Assembly: GCF_002197815.1 (NCBI RefSeq)
Contig: NZ_NIUB01000006.1
Coordinates: forward strand, 102,929 to 166,928
DNA length: 64,000 nt
Direction of reading: 5' to 3'
Source of the DNA: Pseudomonas oleovorans subsp. oleovorans
GTDB taxonomy: Bacteria; Pseudomonadota; Gammaproteobacteria; Pseudomonadales; Pseudomonadaceae
The number at the start of each line of letters is the position of its first letter. Position 1 is the stretch's first letter. The position numbers and the translations under genes are program-made. Positions 1 through 9,555 of the stretch are shown piece by piece. The notes under the pieces were generated by a model. It did not search any database. It saw only the letters and a program-made list of their open reading frames with translations, and was not told where the DNA came from.

Positions 1-2625
1 AAGGGCGAGATTTCCGTCGGTGCCAAACTGATCGTGCTCGGTGGCCCGGCCATGCTCATCGGCCTGGGCGGCGGCGCTGCTTCGTCGATGGCCACCGGTG
101 CCAGCTCGGCCGATCTGGATTTTGCCTCGGTGCAGCGCGAGAACCCGGAAATGGAACGCCGTTGCCAGGAGGTCATCGACCGCTGCTGGCAGTTGGGCGA
201 GGCCAATCCGATCAAGTTCATCCATGACGTCGGCGCCGGCGGTATCTCCAACGCCCTGCCGGAGCTGATCAACGACGGTGGTCGCGGTGGCCGTTTCGAA
301 CTGCGTAACGTGCCCAATGACGAGCCGGGCATGGCCCCGCACGAGATCTGGTGCAACGAGTCGCAGGAGCGTTACGTGCTGTCCGTCGATGCGGCCGACT
401 TCGAGCGTTTCCAGTCCATCTGCGAACGCGAGCGTTGCCCGTTCGCCGTGGTCGGCGAGGCCACTGCAGAGCCGCACCTGACCGTGACCGACAGCCACTT
501 CAGCAACACCCCGGTGGACATGCCGCTGGAAGTGCTGCTGGGCAAGCCGCCGCGCATGCACCGCAGCGTGGCTCGCGAGGCGGAGCAGGGCGATGATTTC
601 AGCGCCGCCAGCGTCGATATCGAAGAAGCCCTGGGTCGTGTGCTGCATCACCCGGCCGTGGCCAGCAAGAGCTTCCTGATCACCATCGGCGACCGCACCA
701 TCACCGGTCTGGTTGCTCGCGATCAGATGGTCGGCCCGTGGCAGGTGCCGGTGGCCGATTGCGCCGTGACCGCCACCAGCTTTGACGTCTACACCGGCGA
801 AGCCATGGCCATGGGCGAGCGCACGCCGCTGGCGCTGCTCGACGCACCGGCCTCCGGCCGCATGGCGGTGGGTGAGACCATTACCAACCTGGCCGCTGCA
901 CGCATCGAGAAAATCTCCGACATCAAACTGTCGGCCAACTGGATGGCGGCTGCCGGCCACCCGGGCGAAGACGCCCGCCTGTATGACACCGTCAAGGCTG
1001 TCGGCATGGAGCTGTGCCCGGCGCTGGGCATTACCATTCCGGTGGGCAAGGACTCCATGTCCATGAAAACCCGCTGGCAGGAAGAGGGCGTCGACAAGAG
1101 CGTGACCGCGCCGTTGTCGCTGGTGATCACCGGCTTCGCTCCGGTGCAGGACATCCGGCAGACCCTGACCCCGCAACTGCGCATGGACAAGGGCGAGACC
1201 GACCTGATCCTGATCGACCTCGGCCGCGGCCAGAACCGTATGGGCGCCTCGATCCTGGCGCAGGTCTATGCGCAGATCGGCCAGCAGGTGCCGGACCTCG
1301 ACGACGCCGAAGACCTCAAGGCCTTCTTCGCCGTGATCCAGGGCCTGAATGCCGACGGCCACCTGCTGGCTTACCACGACCGTTCCGACGGCGGTCTGCT
1401 GACCACCGTGCTGGAAATGGCCTTCGCTGGTCATTGCGGTCTGTCGCTGAACCTCGACGCGCTGGCTGATGACAGCTCCGAGCTTCCAGCCGTGCTGTTC
1501 AACGAAGAGCTGGGTGCGGTGATCCAGGTACGCCAGGACGCCACGCCAGAAGTGCTGGCGCAGTTCAGCGCTGCCGGTCTGGACGACTGCGTGGCCGTGA
1601 TCGGTCAGGCCGTGAACAACGGCGAGGTCAGCATCAGCTTCAATGGCGAGCCGGTGTTCGCTGGTGATCGTCGTCTGCTGCAGCGTCAGTGGGCCGAGAC
1701 CAGCTATCGCATCCAGCGTCTGCGCGACAACGCCCAGGGGGCCGATCAGGAATTCGACCTGCTACTGGAAGAAGACAACCCCGGCCTTTCGGTCAAGCTC
1801 GGCTTCGACGTCAATCAGGACATTGCTGCGCCCTACATCAAGAAGGGCGTGCGTCCGCAAGTGGCGATCCTGCGCGAGCAGGGCGTCAATGGCCAGGTGG
1901 AAATGGCCGCCGCGTTCGACCGCGCCGGCTTCTCCGCCATCGACGTGCACATGAGCGATATCCTCGCCGGCCGCGTCAGCCTTGAAGAGTTCAAAGGTCT
2001 GGTGGCATGCGGCGGTTTCTCCTACGGCGACGTGCTCGGCGCCGGTGAAGGCTGGGCCAAGTCGGTGCTGTTCAACGCTCGCGCCCGCGATGCCTTCCAG
2101 GGTTTCTTCGAGCGTCGTGACAGCTTCACCCTTGGTGTATGCAACGGCTGCCAAATGATGAGCAATCTGCACGAACTGATCCCGGGTACCGAGTTCTGGC
2201 CGCACTTCGTGCGCAACCGCTCCGAGCAGTTCGAAGCGCGCGTGGCCATGGTGCAGATTCAGGAGTCGGCGTCGATCTTCCTGCAGGGCATGGCAGGTTC
2301 GCGCATGCCGATCGCCATCGCTCACGGCGAGGGTCATGCCGAGTTCGAGAGCGAGGAGGCGCTGCTGGAGGCGGATCTGTCCGGCACCGTGGCCCTGCGC
2401 TACGTCGATAACCACGGCAAGGTCACTGAAGCCTACCCGGCCAACCCCAACGGTTCGCCGCGTGGCATTACCGGCCTGACCAGCCGCGACGGCCGCGTGA
2501 CCATCATGATGCCGCACCCGGAGCGGGTATTTCGCGCCGTACAGAACTCCTGGCGCCCGGACGAGTGGCAGGAAGACGGCGGCTGGATGCGCATGTTCCG
2601 CAACGCCCGAGTGTGGGTGGACTAA
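1..2625 (+). CDS. purL: Phosphoribosylformylglycinamidine synthase, 5'-truncated by the window edge
   Basis: PurL converts FGAR, glutamine and ATP to FGAM in purine synthesis. The frame is open from base 1, so the start lies upstream. About 874 residues are visible, against roughly 1300 in the large single-chain proteobacterial enzyme. The visible part has the AIRS-type ATP-binding modules (the glycine-rich [12 protein letters not shown] stretch near the beginning and a second GKDSMSMKT block near residue 350). It ends in the class I glutamine amidotransferase domain with the nucleophile region [15 protein letters not shown], the [16 protein letters not shown] oxyanion region and the final HPERVFR triad histidine. 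The stop at 2623-2625 is followed by a hairpin-rich repeat region. Identification is secure. Confidence 0.97.
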   Translation, partial: KGEISVGAKLIVLGGPAMLIGLGGGAASSMATGASSADLDFASVQRENPEMERRCQEVIDRCWQLGEANPIKFIHDVGAGGISNALPELINDGGRGGRFELRNVPNDEPGMAPHEIWCNESQERYVLSVDAADFERFQSICERERCPFAVVGEATAEPHLTVTDSHFSNTPVDMPLEVLLGKPPRMHRSVAREAEQGDDFSAASVDIEEALGRVLHHPAVASKSFLITIGDRTITGLVARDQMVGPWQVPVADCAVTATSFDVYTGEAMAMGERTPLALLDAPASGRMAVGETITNLAAARIEKISDIKLSANWMAAAGHPGEDARLYDTVKAVGMELCPALGITIPVGKDSMSMKTRWQEEGVDKSVTAPLSLVITGFAPVQDIRQTLTPQLRMDKGETDLILIDLGRGQNRMGASILAQVYAQIGQQVPDLDDAEDLKAFFAVIQGLNADGHLLAYHDRSDGGLLTTVLEMAFAGHCGLSLNLDALADDSSELPAVLFNEELGAVIQVRQDATPEVLAQFSAAGLDDCVAVIGQAVNNGEVSISFNGEPVFAGDRRLLQRQWAETSYRIQRLRDNAQGADQEFDLLLEEDNPGLSVKLGFDVNQDIAAPYIKKGVRPQVAILREQGVNGQVEMAAAFDRAGFSAIDVHMSDILAGRVSLEEFKGLVACGGFSYGDVLGAGEGWAKSVLFNARARDAFQGFFERRDSFTLGVCNGCQMMSNLHELIPGTEFWPHFVRNRSEQFEARVAMVQIQESASIFLQGMAGSRMPIAIAHGEGHAEFESEEALLEADLSGTVALRYVDNHGKVTEAYPANPNGSPRGITGLTSRDGRVTIMMPHPERVFRAVQNSWRPDEWQEDGGWMRMFRNARVWVD

Positions 2626-2649
2626 AAGCGGTCGCGTAGCGGCCCTCTG

Positions 2650-2815
2650 CTAACCCTCTCCCGCTTGCGGGAGAGGGTGCCCGAAGGGCGGGAGAGGGCA
2701 AAAGCGGCCGCGCTCCGATCCAGCTTGAGCTGGCACCGGTGTATAGCGAACGCCGAACCCTCTCCCCAGCCCTCTCCACTAGGCGTGCCCCCAATAAATG
2801 GGAGAGGGAGCCGAT
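2650..2815. repeat. CCCTCTCCC-type palindromic intergenic repeat
   Basis: Inverted copies of the motif CCCTCTCCCGC and its complement GCGGGAGAGGG alternate at about 2655-2675 and 2690-2700. A second, less regular set lies at 2757-2812 (CCCTCTCCCC ... GGGAGAGGG). This resembles the dispersed palindromic sequences common between genes in environmental pseudomonads. It fills most of the gap between purL and the next gene. The open frame running through the second block from 2739 is read as part of the repeat and not as coding. Confidence 0.6.
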
Positions 2816-2900
2816 CGTGGAGCGCGTAACCCGGATGCAATCCGGGAAGCCGTTGCCAAACCCTCTGCTCGGATTCCATCCGAACCACACAGGCCCAGCC

Positions 2901-3170
2901 ATGGCCGATGATCCTCTCCCCATCTTCCCCGAAGTTCGCCTAGTCAGGCCTGGCGAAACTCATCATCTATGCCGCTGTGGGCATTCGCCCGAGATGCCTG
3001 ACTGCCCACCCGATTGCGCCCAATCCCTGATCCTGCAGCCCGAGCGCGAGCAGCGTCTGCTGCTATGCCGCTGTAGCCGATCCGCAAACCTGCCCTACTG
3101 CGATGGCAGTCACAGCCCGCCGGCCACCGGTCTGGCCGACAAATGGCGGCGCTTTTTCAGCGGTCGCTGA
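2901..3170 (+). CDS. Small CDGSH-type iron-sulfur protein with two motifs
   Basis: An 89-residue protein. The C-terminal half has the complete CDGSH signature CRCSRSANLPYCDGSH (C-x-C-x2-S-x3-P-x-C-D-G-S-H), whose three Cys and one His bind a 2Fe-2S cluster in this family. An N-terminal segment, CRCGHSPEMPDCPPDC, is a degenerate second copy that has lost the DGSH part. Prokaryotic CDGSH proteins often carry tandem motifs, so the first half is probably a decayed or altered cluster site. I chose ATG 2901 because the longer frame from 2739 runs through a repeat. Function is unknown beyond a likely electron-transfer or cluster role. No partner gene is adjacent. Confidence 0.8.
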   Translation: MADDPLPIFPEVRLVRPGETHHLCRCGHSPEMPDCPPDCAQSLILQPEREQRLLLCRCSRSANLPYCDGSHSPPATGLADKWRRFFSGR

Positions 3171-3326
3171 GAACGCCACGCCCTTTGCCTGAGTCGAAAG
3201 CAACGAATCGTTTTAATGCTGCGTATGGATTTGTGCGGGCGATCTCAAGACAACTTCATGGCGCAATGACATCATATTGGCGTCATGGCTTGTCTGTTGT
3301 TCGGTTGCCCATCTGCGGAGAACTTG

Positions 3327-3644
3327 ATGTACAAACTGTGTTTTTACGTGCCGGAAGCCTATCTGGAGCCGGTGAAAAAGGCGGTGTTCGCAGCCGGCGG
3401 CGGGCGCATCGGGCGGTACGACAACTGCTGCTGGCAGGTGTTGGGCCAAGGTCAGTTCCGCGCTCTGGAAGGTAGCCAGCCGTTTATCGGTCAGGTTGGC
3501 AGCGTCGAGCAGGTTGCCGAGTGGAAGGTGGAAATGGTCGTTGCCGACGAGTTGATCCACGATGCCGTCAAGGCACTGAAGAAGAGTCATCCTTACGAAA
3601 CACCGGCCTTCGATGTCTGGCGCTTGTCCGATCTGCAGTTCTGA
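3327..3644 (+). CDS. YqfO/NIF3-like small protein
   Basis: A 105-residue protein matching the stand-alone NIF3-family insert domain (CutA1/PII-like fold), with the hallmark HPYETPAFDVWRL near the C-terminus and MYKLCFYVPEAYLEPVKKAVF at the N-terminus. In related annotations these are called NGG1p-interacting factor 3 or YqfO family proteins. No enzymatic role is established for the short form. ATG 3327 has GCGGAG seven bases upstream and gives the usual N-terminus. An earlier in-frame start at 3285 would add 14 unconserved-looking residues. Monocistronic by appearance, with a REP-like hairpin downstream. Confidence 0.85.
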   Translation: MYKLCFYVPEAYLEPVKKAVFAAGGGRIGRYDNCCWQVLGQGQFRALEGSQPFIGQVGSVEQVAEWKVEMVVADELIHDAVKALKKSHPYETPAFDVWRLSDLQF

Positions 3645-3678
3645 ATCACCTCAGCTAAGGCCTGCAACGCAGCCCTTC

Positions 3679-3751
3679 GTAGGAGCCCCGCCTCGGGGCG
3701 AAGCTTTTCGCCTCAGCGCGGCACGGGTTCGCGGCGGGGCGCCGCTCCTAC
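3679..3751. repeat. REP-like inverted pair (GTAGGAGC type)
   Basis: The left arm starts GTAGGAGCCCCGCCTCGGGGCGAA and the right arm ends in the complementary GGCGCCGCTCCTAC, about 70 bases in all. GTAGGAGC followed by a short GC palindrome and GCGA is the standard Pseudomonas REP pattern, and a head-to-head pair like this is a BIME-like arrangement. It sits between two convergent genes (stops at 3644 and 3780), the usual place for such sequences. Confidence 0.75.
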
Positions 3752-3779
3752 AGGTTCAACGGGCGATTCAGTGTCTGGC

Positions 3780-4283
3780 TCAGGGCCTGATTTCGATCAG
3801 CGTCCCATCCTTGACCAGGCTCCATACCTCGCGCATGTCGTCGTTCTTCATGGCGATGCAGCCCTCGGTCCAGTCCAGGGTGTGGAAGAACCACTCCGGA
3901 TATTCCTCATCCAGTGGCGTGCCGTGAATCATGATCATGCTGCCCGGCGGCACCCCGGCTTCCTTGGCGCGAGCCAGATCGCGTGCGTTGGGGTAGGAGA
4001 TATGCAGCGACATTTGGTACTTATCGCTCGGCTTGCGCCAATCGATCCAGTAGAAGCCTTCCGGTGTGCGCAGGTCGCCTTCGCGTTGCTTGGCGCCATT
4101 GGGCTGTTTGCCCAGGGAAATACGGTACGACTTGATGGTCTCGCCGCGCTGCTGCAGGTGCAGTTTGCGCTCGGATTTGAGCACCAGCACCTTGTCCACG
4201 GTGCGGCTGCTGGTTGCTGGCGTGGTGCTGGCCAGGACGTTGAAGCTGAGGGTCAGGCAAAGCAGGGGCAACAACCAGCGCAT
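3780..4283 (-). CDS. L,D-transpeptidase family protein, exported
   Basis: A 167-residue YkuD/ErfK-domain protein. Residues 1-20 (MRWLLPLLCLTLSFNVLAST) form a signal peptide. The catalytic region reads MIMIHGTPLDEEYPEWFFHTLDWTEGCIAMKNDDM: the HGT histidine and the cysteine in GCIAM match the active site of L,D-transpeptidases, which cross-link peptidoglycan or attach proteins to it in the periplasm. ATG 4283 is preferred because the upstream in-frame start at 4298 is TTG. It lies 18 bases downstream of the Nudix gene on the same strand and is probably co-transcribed. Which L,D-transpeptidase reaction it performs cannot be told from sequence. Confidence 0.88.
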   Translation of the reverse strand: MRWLLPLLCLTLSFNVLASTTPATSSRTVDKVLVLKSERKLHLQQRGETIKSYRISLGKQPNGAKQREGDLRTPEGFYWIDWRKPSDKYQMSLHISYPNARDLARAKEAGVPPGSMIMIHGTPLDEEYPEWFFHTLDWTEGCIAMKNDDMREVWSLVKDGTLIEIRP

Positions 4284-4301
4284 CGGGAACGTCCGCAAGG
4301 G

Positions 4302-4856
4302 TCAACGGGGTGTGTAGTGGGCACGCAGCGCTTCGAGTGGCTCATTGCGTAGCGGAAAGAGATTCTGCCGACGGTCGGCGAAGAAGCATTCTAAGGTACG
4401 GCCTATGGTCGGGAAAGCCAGCTCTGACCAAGGGATTTCGCTCTCTGCAAACAATCGCACCTCCAGGCTTTCCTCGCCGACGGCAAAATCCAGGTCGACC
4501 AGTTCGGCGCGAAACAGCATGTACACCTGGCTGATGTGCGGCAGATCGAAGAAGGTATAGAGGCTCAGGTCGCGTACGCGGGCGCAGGCTTCTTCGAGGG
4601 TCTCACGGGCGGCGGCCTGTTCGGTTGTTTCGCCGTTTTCCATGAAGCCGGCCGGCAACGTCCAGTAGCCGCGGCGCGGCTCGATGGCGCGGCGGCACAG
4701 CAGCACCTGGTCGCCCCACACAGGCAGGCAGCCGGCAACGATACGCGGATTTTCGTAATGCACGGTGGCGCAGTGGCCGCAGACATGGCGCATGCGATTG
4801 TCGCCCGCGGGGATCATGCGGGTGACCGGGTTGCCGCACTGGCTGCAGAATTTCAT
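4302..4856 (-). CDS. Nudix hydrolase with N-terminal zinc ribbon
   Basis: A 184-residue protein. It begins MKFCSQCGNPVTRMIP with a second pair CGHC, a four-cysteine zinc ribbon as in the NudC-like and Nudix_N_2 proteins. The Nudix box follows: GFMENGETTEQAAARETLEEACA fits G-x5-E-x7-RE-x2-EE-x-G/A with a final alanine where glycine is usual. Members hydrolyse nucleoside diphosphates linked to another moiety, and the substrate here is unknown. ATG 4856 has AAAGAGGAAC upstream on the minus strand. An earlier frame to 4967 lacks similarity to the family N-terminus. It faces another Nudix gene across a 149-base divergent gap. Confidence 0.88.
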   Translation of the reverse strand: MKFCSQCGNPVTRMIPAGDNRMRHVCGHCATVHYENPRIVAGCLPVWGDQVLLCRRAIEPRRGYWTLPAGFMENGETTEQAAARETLEEACARVRDLSLYTFFDLPHISQVYMLFRAELVDLDFAVGEESLEVRLFAESEIPWSELAFPTIGRTLECFFADRRQNLFPLRNEPLEALRAHYTPR

Positions 4857-5005
4857 GCCCGTTCCTCTTTTTCTGGCGTTATCTTGGCCGGCTGAGAGGT
4901 GGCCGGCAAGCCCGCTATTGCGGCCGGCCTGTCCTGTCGTCGGGGTTGGGCGGCCGCGTGCTTTCATGCCATGATGCCTGGCAAAACAAGACTCCGAGTA
5001 TGCCC

Positions 5006-5611
5006 ATGCTGGACGAGTTGCTCCATCGTGTGCGCGGTTACAGTCCGCGCCCTCTGGAGACCGAGCGCAGCTTCCCCGAAGCGGCGGTGCTGGTCCCGAT
5101 TACCCGCAGTGACGAACCTGAGCTGGTGCTGACCCTGCGCGCCAGCGGTTTGTCGACCCACAGTGGCGAGGTTGCCTTTCCCGGTGGCCGGCGTGACCCG
5201 GAAGACCGCGATCTGGTGGACACCGCACTGCGCGAGGCCGAGGAGGAAATTGGCCTGCCACCTGGTTTGGTCGAGATGGTTGGGCCGCTCAGCAGCCTGG
5301 TGTCGCGCCACGGCATTCAGGTCACGCCCTACGTCGGGCTGGTGCCGGATTACGTCGAGTACAAGCCCAACGACGCTGAGATCGCCTCGGTATTCTCGGT
5401 GCCGCTGGAGTTCTTCCGCAGCGACCCGCGCGAAGTCACCCACCGTATCGACTACTTAGGGCAGAGCTGGTACGTGCCGTCCTACACCTATGGCGAGTAC
5501 CGCATCTGGGGCCTGACCGCGATCATGGTGGTGGAGTTGGTCAACCTGATCTTCGACGATGCGCAGATCGCTCTGCACCAGCCCCCCGAACACTTCATAC
5601 ACCTGCGCTGA
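5006..5611 (+). CDS. CoA pyrophosphatase-type Nudix hydrolase (NudL/YeaB-like)
   Basis: About 201 residues. The UPF0035/NudL signature LTLRASGLSTHSGEVAFPGG precedes the Nudix box GRRDPEDRDLVDTALREAEEEIGL. This combination marks the coenzyme A pyrophosphatase subgroup, which splits CoA derivatives to 3',5'-ADP and phosphopantetheine. ATG 5006 has GAG seven bases upstream. ATG 5000 lies two codons earlier with the same motif too close to act as a ribosome site. The gene starts a run of same-strand genes (carbonic anhydrase, DUF1289, purT) separated by short gaps or overlaps, so it may head an operon. Confidence 0.88.
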   Translation: MLDELLHRVRGYSPRPLETERSFPEAAVLVPITRSDEPELVLTLRASGLSTHSGEVAFPGGRRDPEDRDLVDTALREAEEEIGLPPGLVEMVGPLSSLVSRHGIQVTPYVGLVPDYVEYKPNDAEIASVFSVPLEFFRSDPREVTHRIDYLGQSWYVPSYTYGEYRIWGLTAIMVVELVNLIFDDAQIALHQPPEHFIHLR

Positions 5612-5632
5612 TAGCGCCGAGGACTGACAAGC

Positions 5633-6160
5633 ATGAAATACCGCCTGGGAAGCTCCCGTGTCGACGCCCATCCCGAGAGCTGGGTCGCACCAAGCGCCGA
5701 CCTGATCGGCAAGGTTCGCCTGGAGGCTGGTGCCAGCGTCTGGTTTGGTGCCGTGCTGCGCGGCGACAACGAGCTGATCCATGTCGGCGAGAACAGCAAC
5801 GTGCAGGACGGCAGCGTGATGCATACCGACATGGGCTTTCCGCTGACTCTGGGTAAGGGCGTTACCGTTGGCCATAACGTGATGATGCATGGCTGCACCG
5901 TCGACGATTACAGCCTGATCGGCATCAACGCGGTGATCCTCAATGGCGCCAAGATTGGCAAGTACTGCATCATCGGCGCCAACAGCCTGATTCCCGAAGG
6001 CAAGGTGATTCCTGATGGCAGCCTGGTCATGGGCAGCCCGGGCAAGGTGGTGCGCGAGCTGACCGAGCCGCAGAAGAAGATGCTGGAGGCCAGCGCCGCG
6101 CATTACGTTCATAATGCGCAGCGCTATTCCCGTGAGCTGGTGCCTGATGACGACGAGTGA
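5633..6160 (+). CDS. Gamma-carbonic anhydrase family protein
   Basis: A 175-residue left-handed beta-helix (hexapeptide repeat) protein of the YrdA/PaaY/CaiE group. Repeats of the type [LIV]-G-x4 run through most of its length ([25 protein letters not shown] ... [22 protein letters not shown]). The metal-ligand histidines are in MHTD and in VGHNVMMHG, consistent with the trimeric zinc site of gamma-carbonic anhydrases. Activity as an anhydrase is often unproven in this group. GAGGACTGACAAGC precedes ATG 5633. The 3' end overlaps the next gene by 14 bases, so the two are translationally linked. Confidence 0.9.
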   Translation: MKYRLGSSRVDAHPESWVAPSADLIGKVRLEAGASVWFGAVLRGDNELIHVGENSNVQDGSVMHTDMGFPLTLGKGVTVGHNVMMHGCTVDDYSLIGINAVILNGAKIGKYCIIGANSLIPEGKVIPDGSLVMGSPGKVVRELTEPQKKMLEASAAHYVHNAQRYSRELVPDDDE

Positions 6161-6353
6161 TGTAGAAAAGCCGGTGCGTTCGCCCTGTGTGCATGTCTGC
6201 GCGCTGGACGAACAGGATGTTTGCATTGGCTGTCAGCGCACCGTCGCCGAGATCACCCGTTGGGGCCGCATGGACAATGCCGAGCGCCGCGAGGTGCTGC
6301 AACTTTGCCTGGAGCGCGCCCGCGCTTCGGGTCTGCTAATGACTTCTTCCTGA
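6147..6353 (+). CDS. DUF1289 domain protein
   Basis: A 68-residue protein with the DUF1289 pattern [28 protein letters not shown]: four cysteines (C-x3-C-x7-C-x2-C) followed by the conserved E-I-x-x-W. The cysteines suggest a metal or Fe-S site, but no function is established. I chose ATG 6147 ([13 protein letters not shown]), which overlaps the end of the carbonic anhydrase gene by 14 bases. In-frame ATG 6114 lies deeper in that gene. The next gene, purT, starts 21 bases after the stop. Confidence 0.85.
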   Translation: MTTSDVEKPVRSPCVHVCALDEQDVCIGCQRTVAEITRWGRMDNAERREVLQLCLERARASGLLMTSS

Positions 6354-6374
6354 TTCACTGTTCGAGGAACACTC

Positions 6375-7556
6375 ATGCCCCGTATTGGAACCCCTCTGTC
6401 GCCTTCCGCGACCCGTGTGCTGCTGTGTGGCTGCGGCGAGCTCGGCAAGGAAGTGGTGATCGAGCTGCAGCGCCTGGGCTGCGAAGTCATCGGTGTCGAC
6501 CGTTACGCCAATGCGCCGGCCATGCAGGTGGCACATCGTAGCCACGTCATCGACATGCTCGACGGTGCCGCGTTGCGTGCAGTGATCGAGAAGGAGCAGC
6601 CGCACTACATCGTGCCCGAGATCGAGGCGATCGCCACGGCCACGCTGGTCGAGCTGGAAACCGAAGGCTTCAACGTGGTGCCGACCGCACGTGCCGCACA
6701 GCTGACCATGAACCGCGAAGGCATTCGTCGTCTGGCGGCCGAGGAGCTGGGCCTGCCCACCTCGCCGTACCATTTCTCCGACACCTTCGAGGACTACGCC
6801 GCGGCGGTGAAATCCGTCGGCTACCCCTGCGTGGTCAAGCCGATCATGAGCTCTTCCGGCAAGGGCCAGAGCGTGCTCAAGAGCGACGCCGACCTGCAGC
6901 GCGCCTGGGACTACGCCCAGGAAGGCGGCCGTGCCGGCAAGGGGCGGGTGATCGTCGAGGGTTTCATCGACTTCGACTACGAAATCACCCTGCTCACCGT
7001 GCGTCATGTCGGCGGCACCAGTTTCTGCGCCCCGATTGGTCATCGCCAGGAGAACGGTGACTACCAGGAGTCCTGGCAGCCGCAACCGATGAGCCCGAAG
7101 GCGCTGGCCGAATCCGAGCGCGTGGCGCTGGCAGTGACCGAGGCACTCGGTGGCCGTGGCCTGTTCGGTGTCGAGCTGTTCGTCAAGGGCGATCAGGTGT
7201 GGTTCAGCGAAGTTTCGCCGCGCCCGCACGACACCGGTCTGGTGACGCTGATTTCCCAGGAATTGTCCGAGTTCGCCCTGCATGCCCGCGCCATTCTCGG
7301 TCTGCCAATTCCGGCAATCCGCCAGATGGGCCCGTCGGCGTCGGCGGTGATTCTGGTGGAGGGCAATTCGCAGCAGGCCAGCTTCGCCAACCTCGGCGCC
7401 GCGCTGAGCGAGCAAGACACGGCGCTGCGCCTGTTCGGCAAACCCGAAGTCAAGGGCCAGCGCCGCATGGGCGTGGCGCTGGCGCGTGACGAGTCCATCG
7501 AGGCGGCGCGTGCCAAGGCACTGCGCAGCGCGCAAGCGGTTCGCGTCCAGCTGTGA
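6375..7556 (+). CDS. purT: Formate-dependent phosphoribosylglycinamide formyltransferase 2
   Basis: A 393-residue ATP-grasp enzyme that converts GAR, formate and ATP to FGAR, bypassing the folate-dependent PurN step. The N-terminal Rossmann segment ([21 protein letters not shown]), the glycine-rich phosphate loop ([16 protein letters not shown]) and the metal-binding [22 protein letters not shown] region are all as in PurT, and the length is standard. GAGGAACACTC precedes ATG 6375. Its stop TGA overlaps the GTG start of the next gene (GTGA), implying coupled translation of the esterase. Confidence 0.96.
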   Translation: MPRIGTPLSPSATRVLLCGCGELGKEVVIELQRLGCEVIGVDRYANAPAMQVAHRSHVIDMLDGAALRAVIEKEQPHYIVPEIEAIATATLVELETEGFNVVPTARAAQLTMNREGIRRLAAEELGLPTSPYHFSDTFEDYAAAVKSVGYPCVVKPIMSSSGKGQSVLKSDADLQRAWDYAQEGGRAGKGRVIVEGFIDFDYEITLLTVRHVGGTSFCAPIGHRQENGDYQESWQPQPMSPKALAESERVALAVTEALGGRGLFGVELFVKGDQVWFSEVSPRPHDTGLVTLISQELSEFALHARAILGLPIPAIRQMGPSASAVILVEGNSQQASFANLGAALSEQDTALRLFGKPEVKGQRRMGVALARDESIEAARAKALRSAQAVRVQL

Positions 7557-8287
7557 GCCGGCATGCGCTGTGGTGGCTGGCGACTGTGCCACTGCTGCCA
7601 TTGGCGCTGCCTCTGGCTTTGCATACCCGGCGCACGGCGCTGCGTCTACCGATTGCGCAGGGCGAGCCGGGCGGCATCGCTGCTGCGCACTTGCCGGGTG
7701 AACCCTTGCGTCTGCTGCTGATCGGTGAGTCGACCGTGGCAGGCGTTGGGGGCACCCGCTTCGATCAATCCCTGGCAAGTTGCCTGGCCGCCGCCCTGGC
7801 TGAACGTCTGGGGCGACCGGTACGCTGGCGTGCCTGTGGCGAGAATGGCATCACTGCTTCTGCGGCCTGTGAGCGCCTGCTGCCATTGGCCCTGGCGGAA
7901 CCGGCCGATCTGGCACTGCTGGTGTTTGGCGTCAATGACACCACGCACCTCACGCCGAGCAGGCGCTGGCAGCAGGCACTTACTGCGATGGCCGATGCAC
8001 TGGGCGGACGTGGCTGTCGCGTGGCGTTCAGCGCTGTGCCGCCGTTGCAGCATTTTAGCGCCTTGCCCTGGTTGCTGCGGCAGTTGATGGGCTGGCGGGC
8101 CAGCTTGCTGGATTGTGAGTTGCAGCGCCTGGCGCAACGTCTGGGCGCATTGCATTGCCAGTTGGATATACCGTTCGAGCCGGCCTATCTCGCCGAGGAT
8201 GGTTATCACCCCTCGGCATTGGGCTATCGATGCTGGGCCGATGGCCTGGCCGAGCGCCTTACTCCGGTGCTGTCGGGCTCGGTTTGA
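7553..8287 (+). CDS. SGNH/GDSL-family hydrolase, probably membrane-anchored
   Basis: A 244-residue protein starting at GTG 7553, overlapping the purT stop by four bases. It has a hydrophobic N-terminal segment ([19 protein letters not shown]). Block I appears as [11 protein letters not shown] (catalytic Ser, here GES instead of GDS). The block III asparagine is in VFGVNDTTH, and block V is [15 protein letters not shown] with the Asp-His of the triad. This identifies an SGNH esterase or lipase of unknown substrate. It ends 29 bases inside the 3' end of the opposing CorC-family gene, a tail-to-tail overlap. Confidence 0.86.
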   Translation: MSRHALWWLATVPLLPLALPLALHTRRTALRLPIAQGEPGGIAAAHLPGEPLRLLLIGESTVAGVGGTRFDQSLASCLAAALAERLGRPVRWRACGENGITASAACERLLPLALAEPADLALLVFGVNDTTHLTPSRRWQQALTAMADALGGRGCRVAFSAVPPLQHFSALPWLLRQLMGWRASLLDCELQRLAQRLGALHCQLDIPFEPAYLAEDGYHPSALGYRCWADGLAERLTPVLSGSV

Positions 8288-9545
8288 CTTTCCCCGCCTG
8301 CCACACGCGTACGCTTTTCACCCGGTTTTCCGCCGCCTGGAGAATCTCCAGGCGATAGGGGCCGATCTTCAGGCAGACGCTGCTGTCAGGGATGGTCTCC
8401 AGGGCTTCGGTGATCAGGCCATTGAGGGTCTTGGGACCATCGCTGGGCAGATGCCAGCCGAGAGTCTTGTTCACTTCGCGAATGTAGGCGGCGCCGTCGA
8501 TGACCAGCGTGCCGTCTTCTTGCGGATGAATGTCGGGGCTGCGCAGGCTGTCCTGGTTGCTGAAGTCGCCGACGATCTCTTCGAGGATATCTTCCAGGGT
8601 GACGATGCCGATCACCTCGCCATACTCGTCGACGACGATGCCGATGCGCCGCTTCTGCTTCTGGAAATTGATCAGCTGGGTCGCCAGCGGCGTGTTTTCC
8701 GGGATGAAATAGGGCTCGTTGCAGGCTGCCAGCAAGCTGTCCTTGGTCAACTGGTTGTGGCTCAGCAGGCGGGCGATCTGGCGCATGTGCACCACGCCTT
8801 CGATCTGATTGATGTCGCCACGAAACACCGGCAGGCGCGTGTGCGGGGTGGTGCGCAGCTGGTCGACGATGCTCTCCAGGTCGTCGTCCAGGTCGATGCC
8901 GGCCACCTCGTTGCGCGGGATCATGATGTCGTCCACCGTCACCCGTTCGAGGTCGAGGATGCTCAGCAGCATGCTCTGGCGGTTCGTCGGCAGTTCTGAG
9001 CCGGACTCACGCACCACGCTGCGCAGTTCCTCGGTGGACAGACTGTCGCTGACGCGCTGCGTCGGGTCGATGCCGAACAGGCGCAGCAGGCCGTTGCTGA
9101 TCACGCTGGTCAGCCAGACCACCGGGTAGAGCAGGCGTAACAGCAGGCTCAGTACGCGGCTGGCAGGGAAGGCCACCAGTTCCGGGCGTAGCGCGGCCAG
9201 GGTCTTGGGCGTAATCTCGCCGAAGATCAGTACGATGATGGTCAGGCCTGCGGTGGCGATGGCGATACCGGCCTCACCCCACATGTCCACCGCCAGCACT
9301 GTGGCGATGGAAGCGGCGAGGATGTTGACCACGTTGTTGCCGACCAGGATGGTGCCGAGCAGGCGATCCGGGCGATCCAGCAGGCGGGTGACGCGCTTGG
9401 CGCCCTTGTGGCCCTCCTTGGCCAGATGCTTGAGCCGGTAGCGGTTGAGGCTGAGCAGGCCGGTCTCGGAGCTGGAGAAGAACGCCGAGCAGAGGATGAG
9501 GAAAAACAACAGGCCGAGCAGGTAGCTCGAATGTATGTCGTCCAT
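8259..9545 (-). CDS. HlyC/CorC family transporter (DUF21-CBS-CorC protein)
   Basis: A 428-residue inner-membrane protein. Residues 1-180 hold the DUF21 (CNNM) membrane domain with the SSSETGLLSLNRYRLKHL motif and IFGEITPKTLA. Two CBS domains follow (about 195-320, including VDDIMIPRNEV and RIGIVVDEYGEVIGIVTLEDILEEIVGD). A CorC_HlyC domain closes the protein. Such proteins are linked to magnesium or cobalt efflux and stress tolerance, but transport is not proven for most. The stop lies inside the end of the convergent esterase gene. The CcsA-like gene is 10 bases upstream on the same strand, so the two form an operon. Confidence 0.92.
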   Translation of the reverse strand: MDDIHSSYLLGLLFFLILCSAFFSSSETGLLSLNRYRLKHLAKEGHKGAKRVTRLLDRPDRLLGTILVGNNVVNILAASIATVLAVDMWGEAGIAIATAGLTIIVLIFGEITPKTLAALRPELVAFPASRVLSLLLRLLYPVVWLTSVISNGLLRLFGIDPTQRVSDSLSTEELRSVVRESGSELPTNRQSMLLSILDLERVTVDDIMIPRNEVAGIDLDDDLESIVDQLRTTPHTRLPVFRGDINQIEGVVHMRQIARLLSHNQLTKDSLLAACNEPYFIPENTPLATQLINFQKQKRRIGIVVDEYGEVIGIVTLEDILEEIVGDFSNQDSLRSPDIHPQEDGTLVIDGAAYIREVNKTLGWHLPSDGPKTLNGLITEALETIPDSSVCLKIGPYRLEILQAAENRVKSVRVWQAGKVKPSPTAPE

Positions 9546-9555
9546 GACGTCTGCC

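Noticed and set aside
6336..7778. Minus-strand frame (480 codons) antisense to purT
   Set aside because: Shadow of purT, with no domain recognised.
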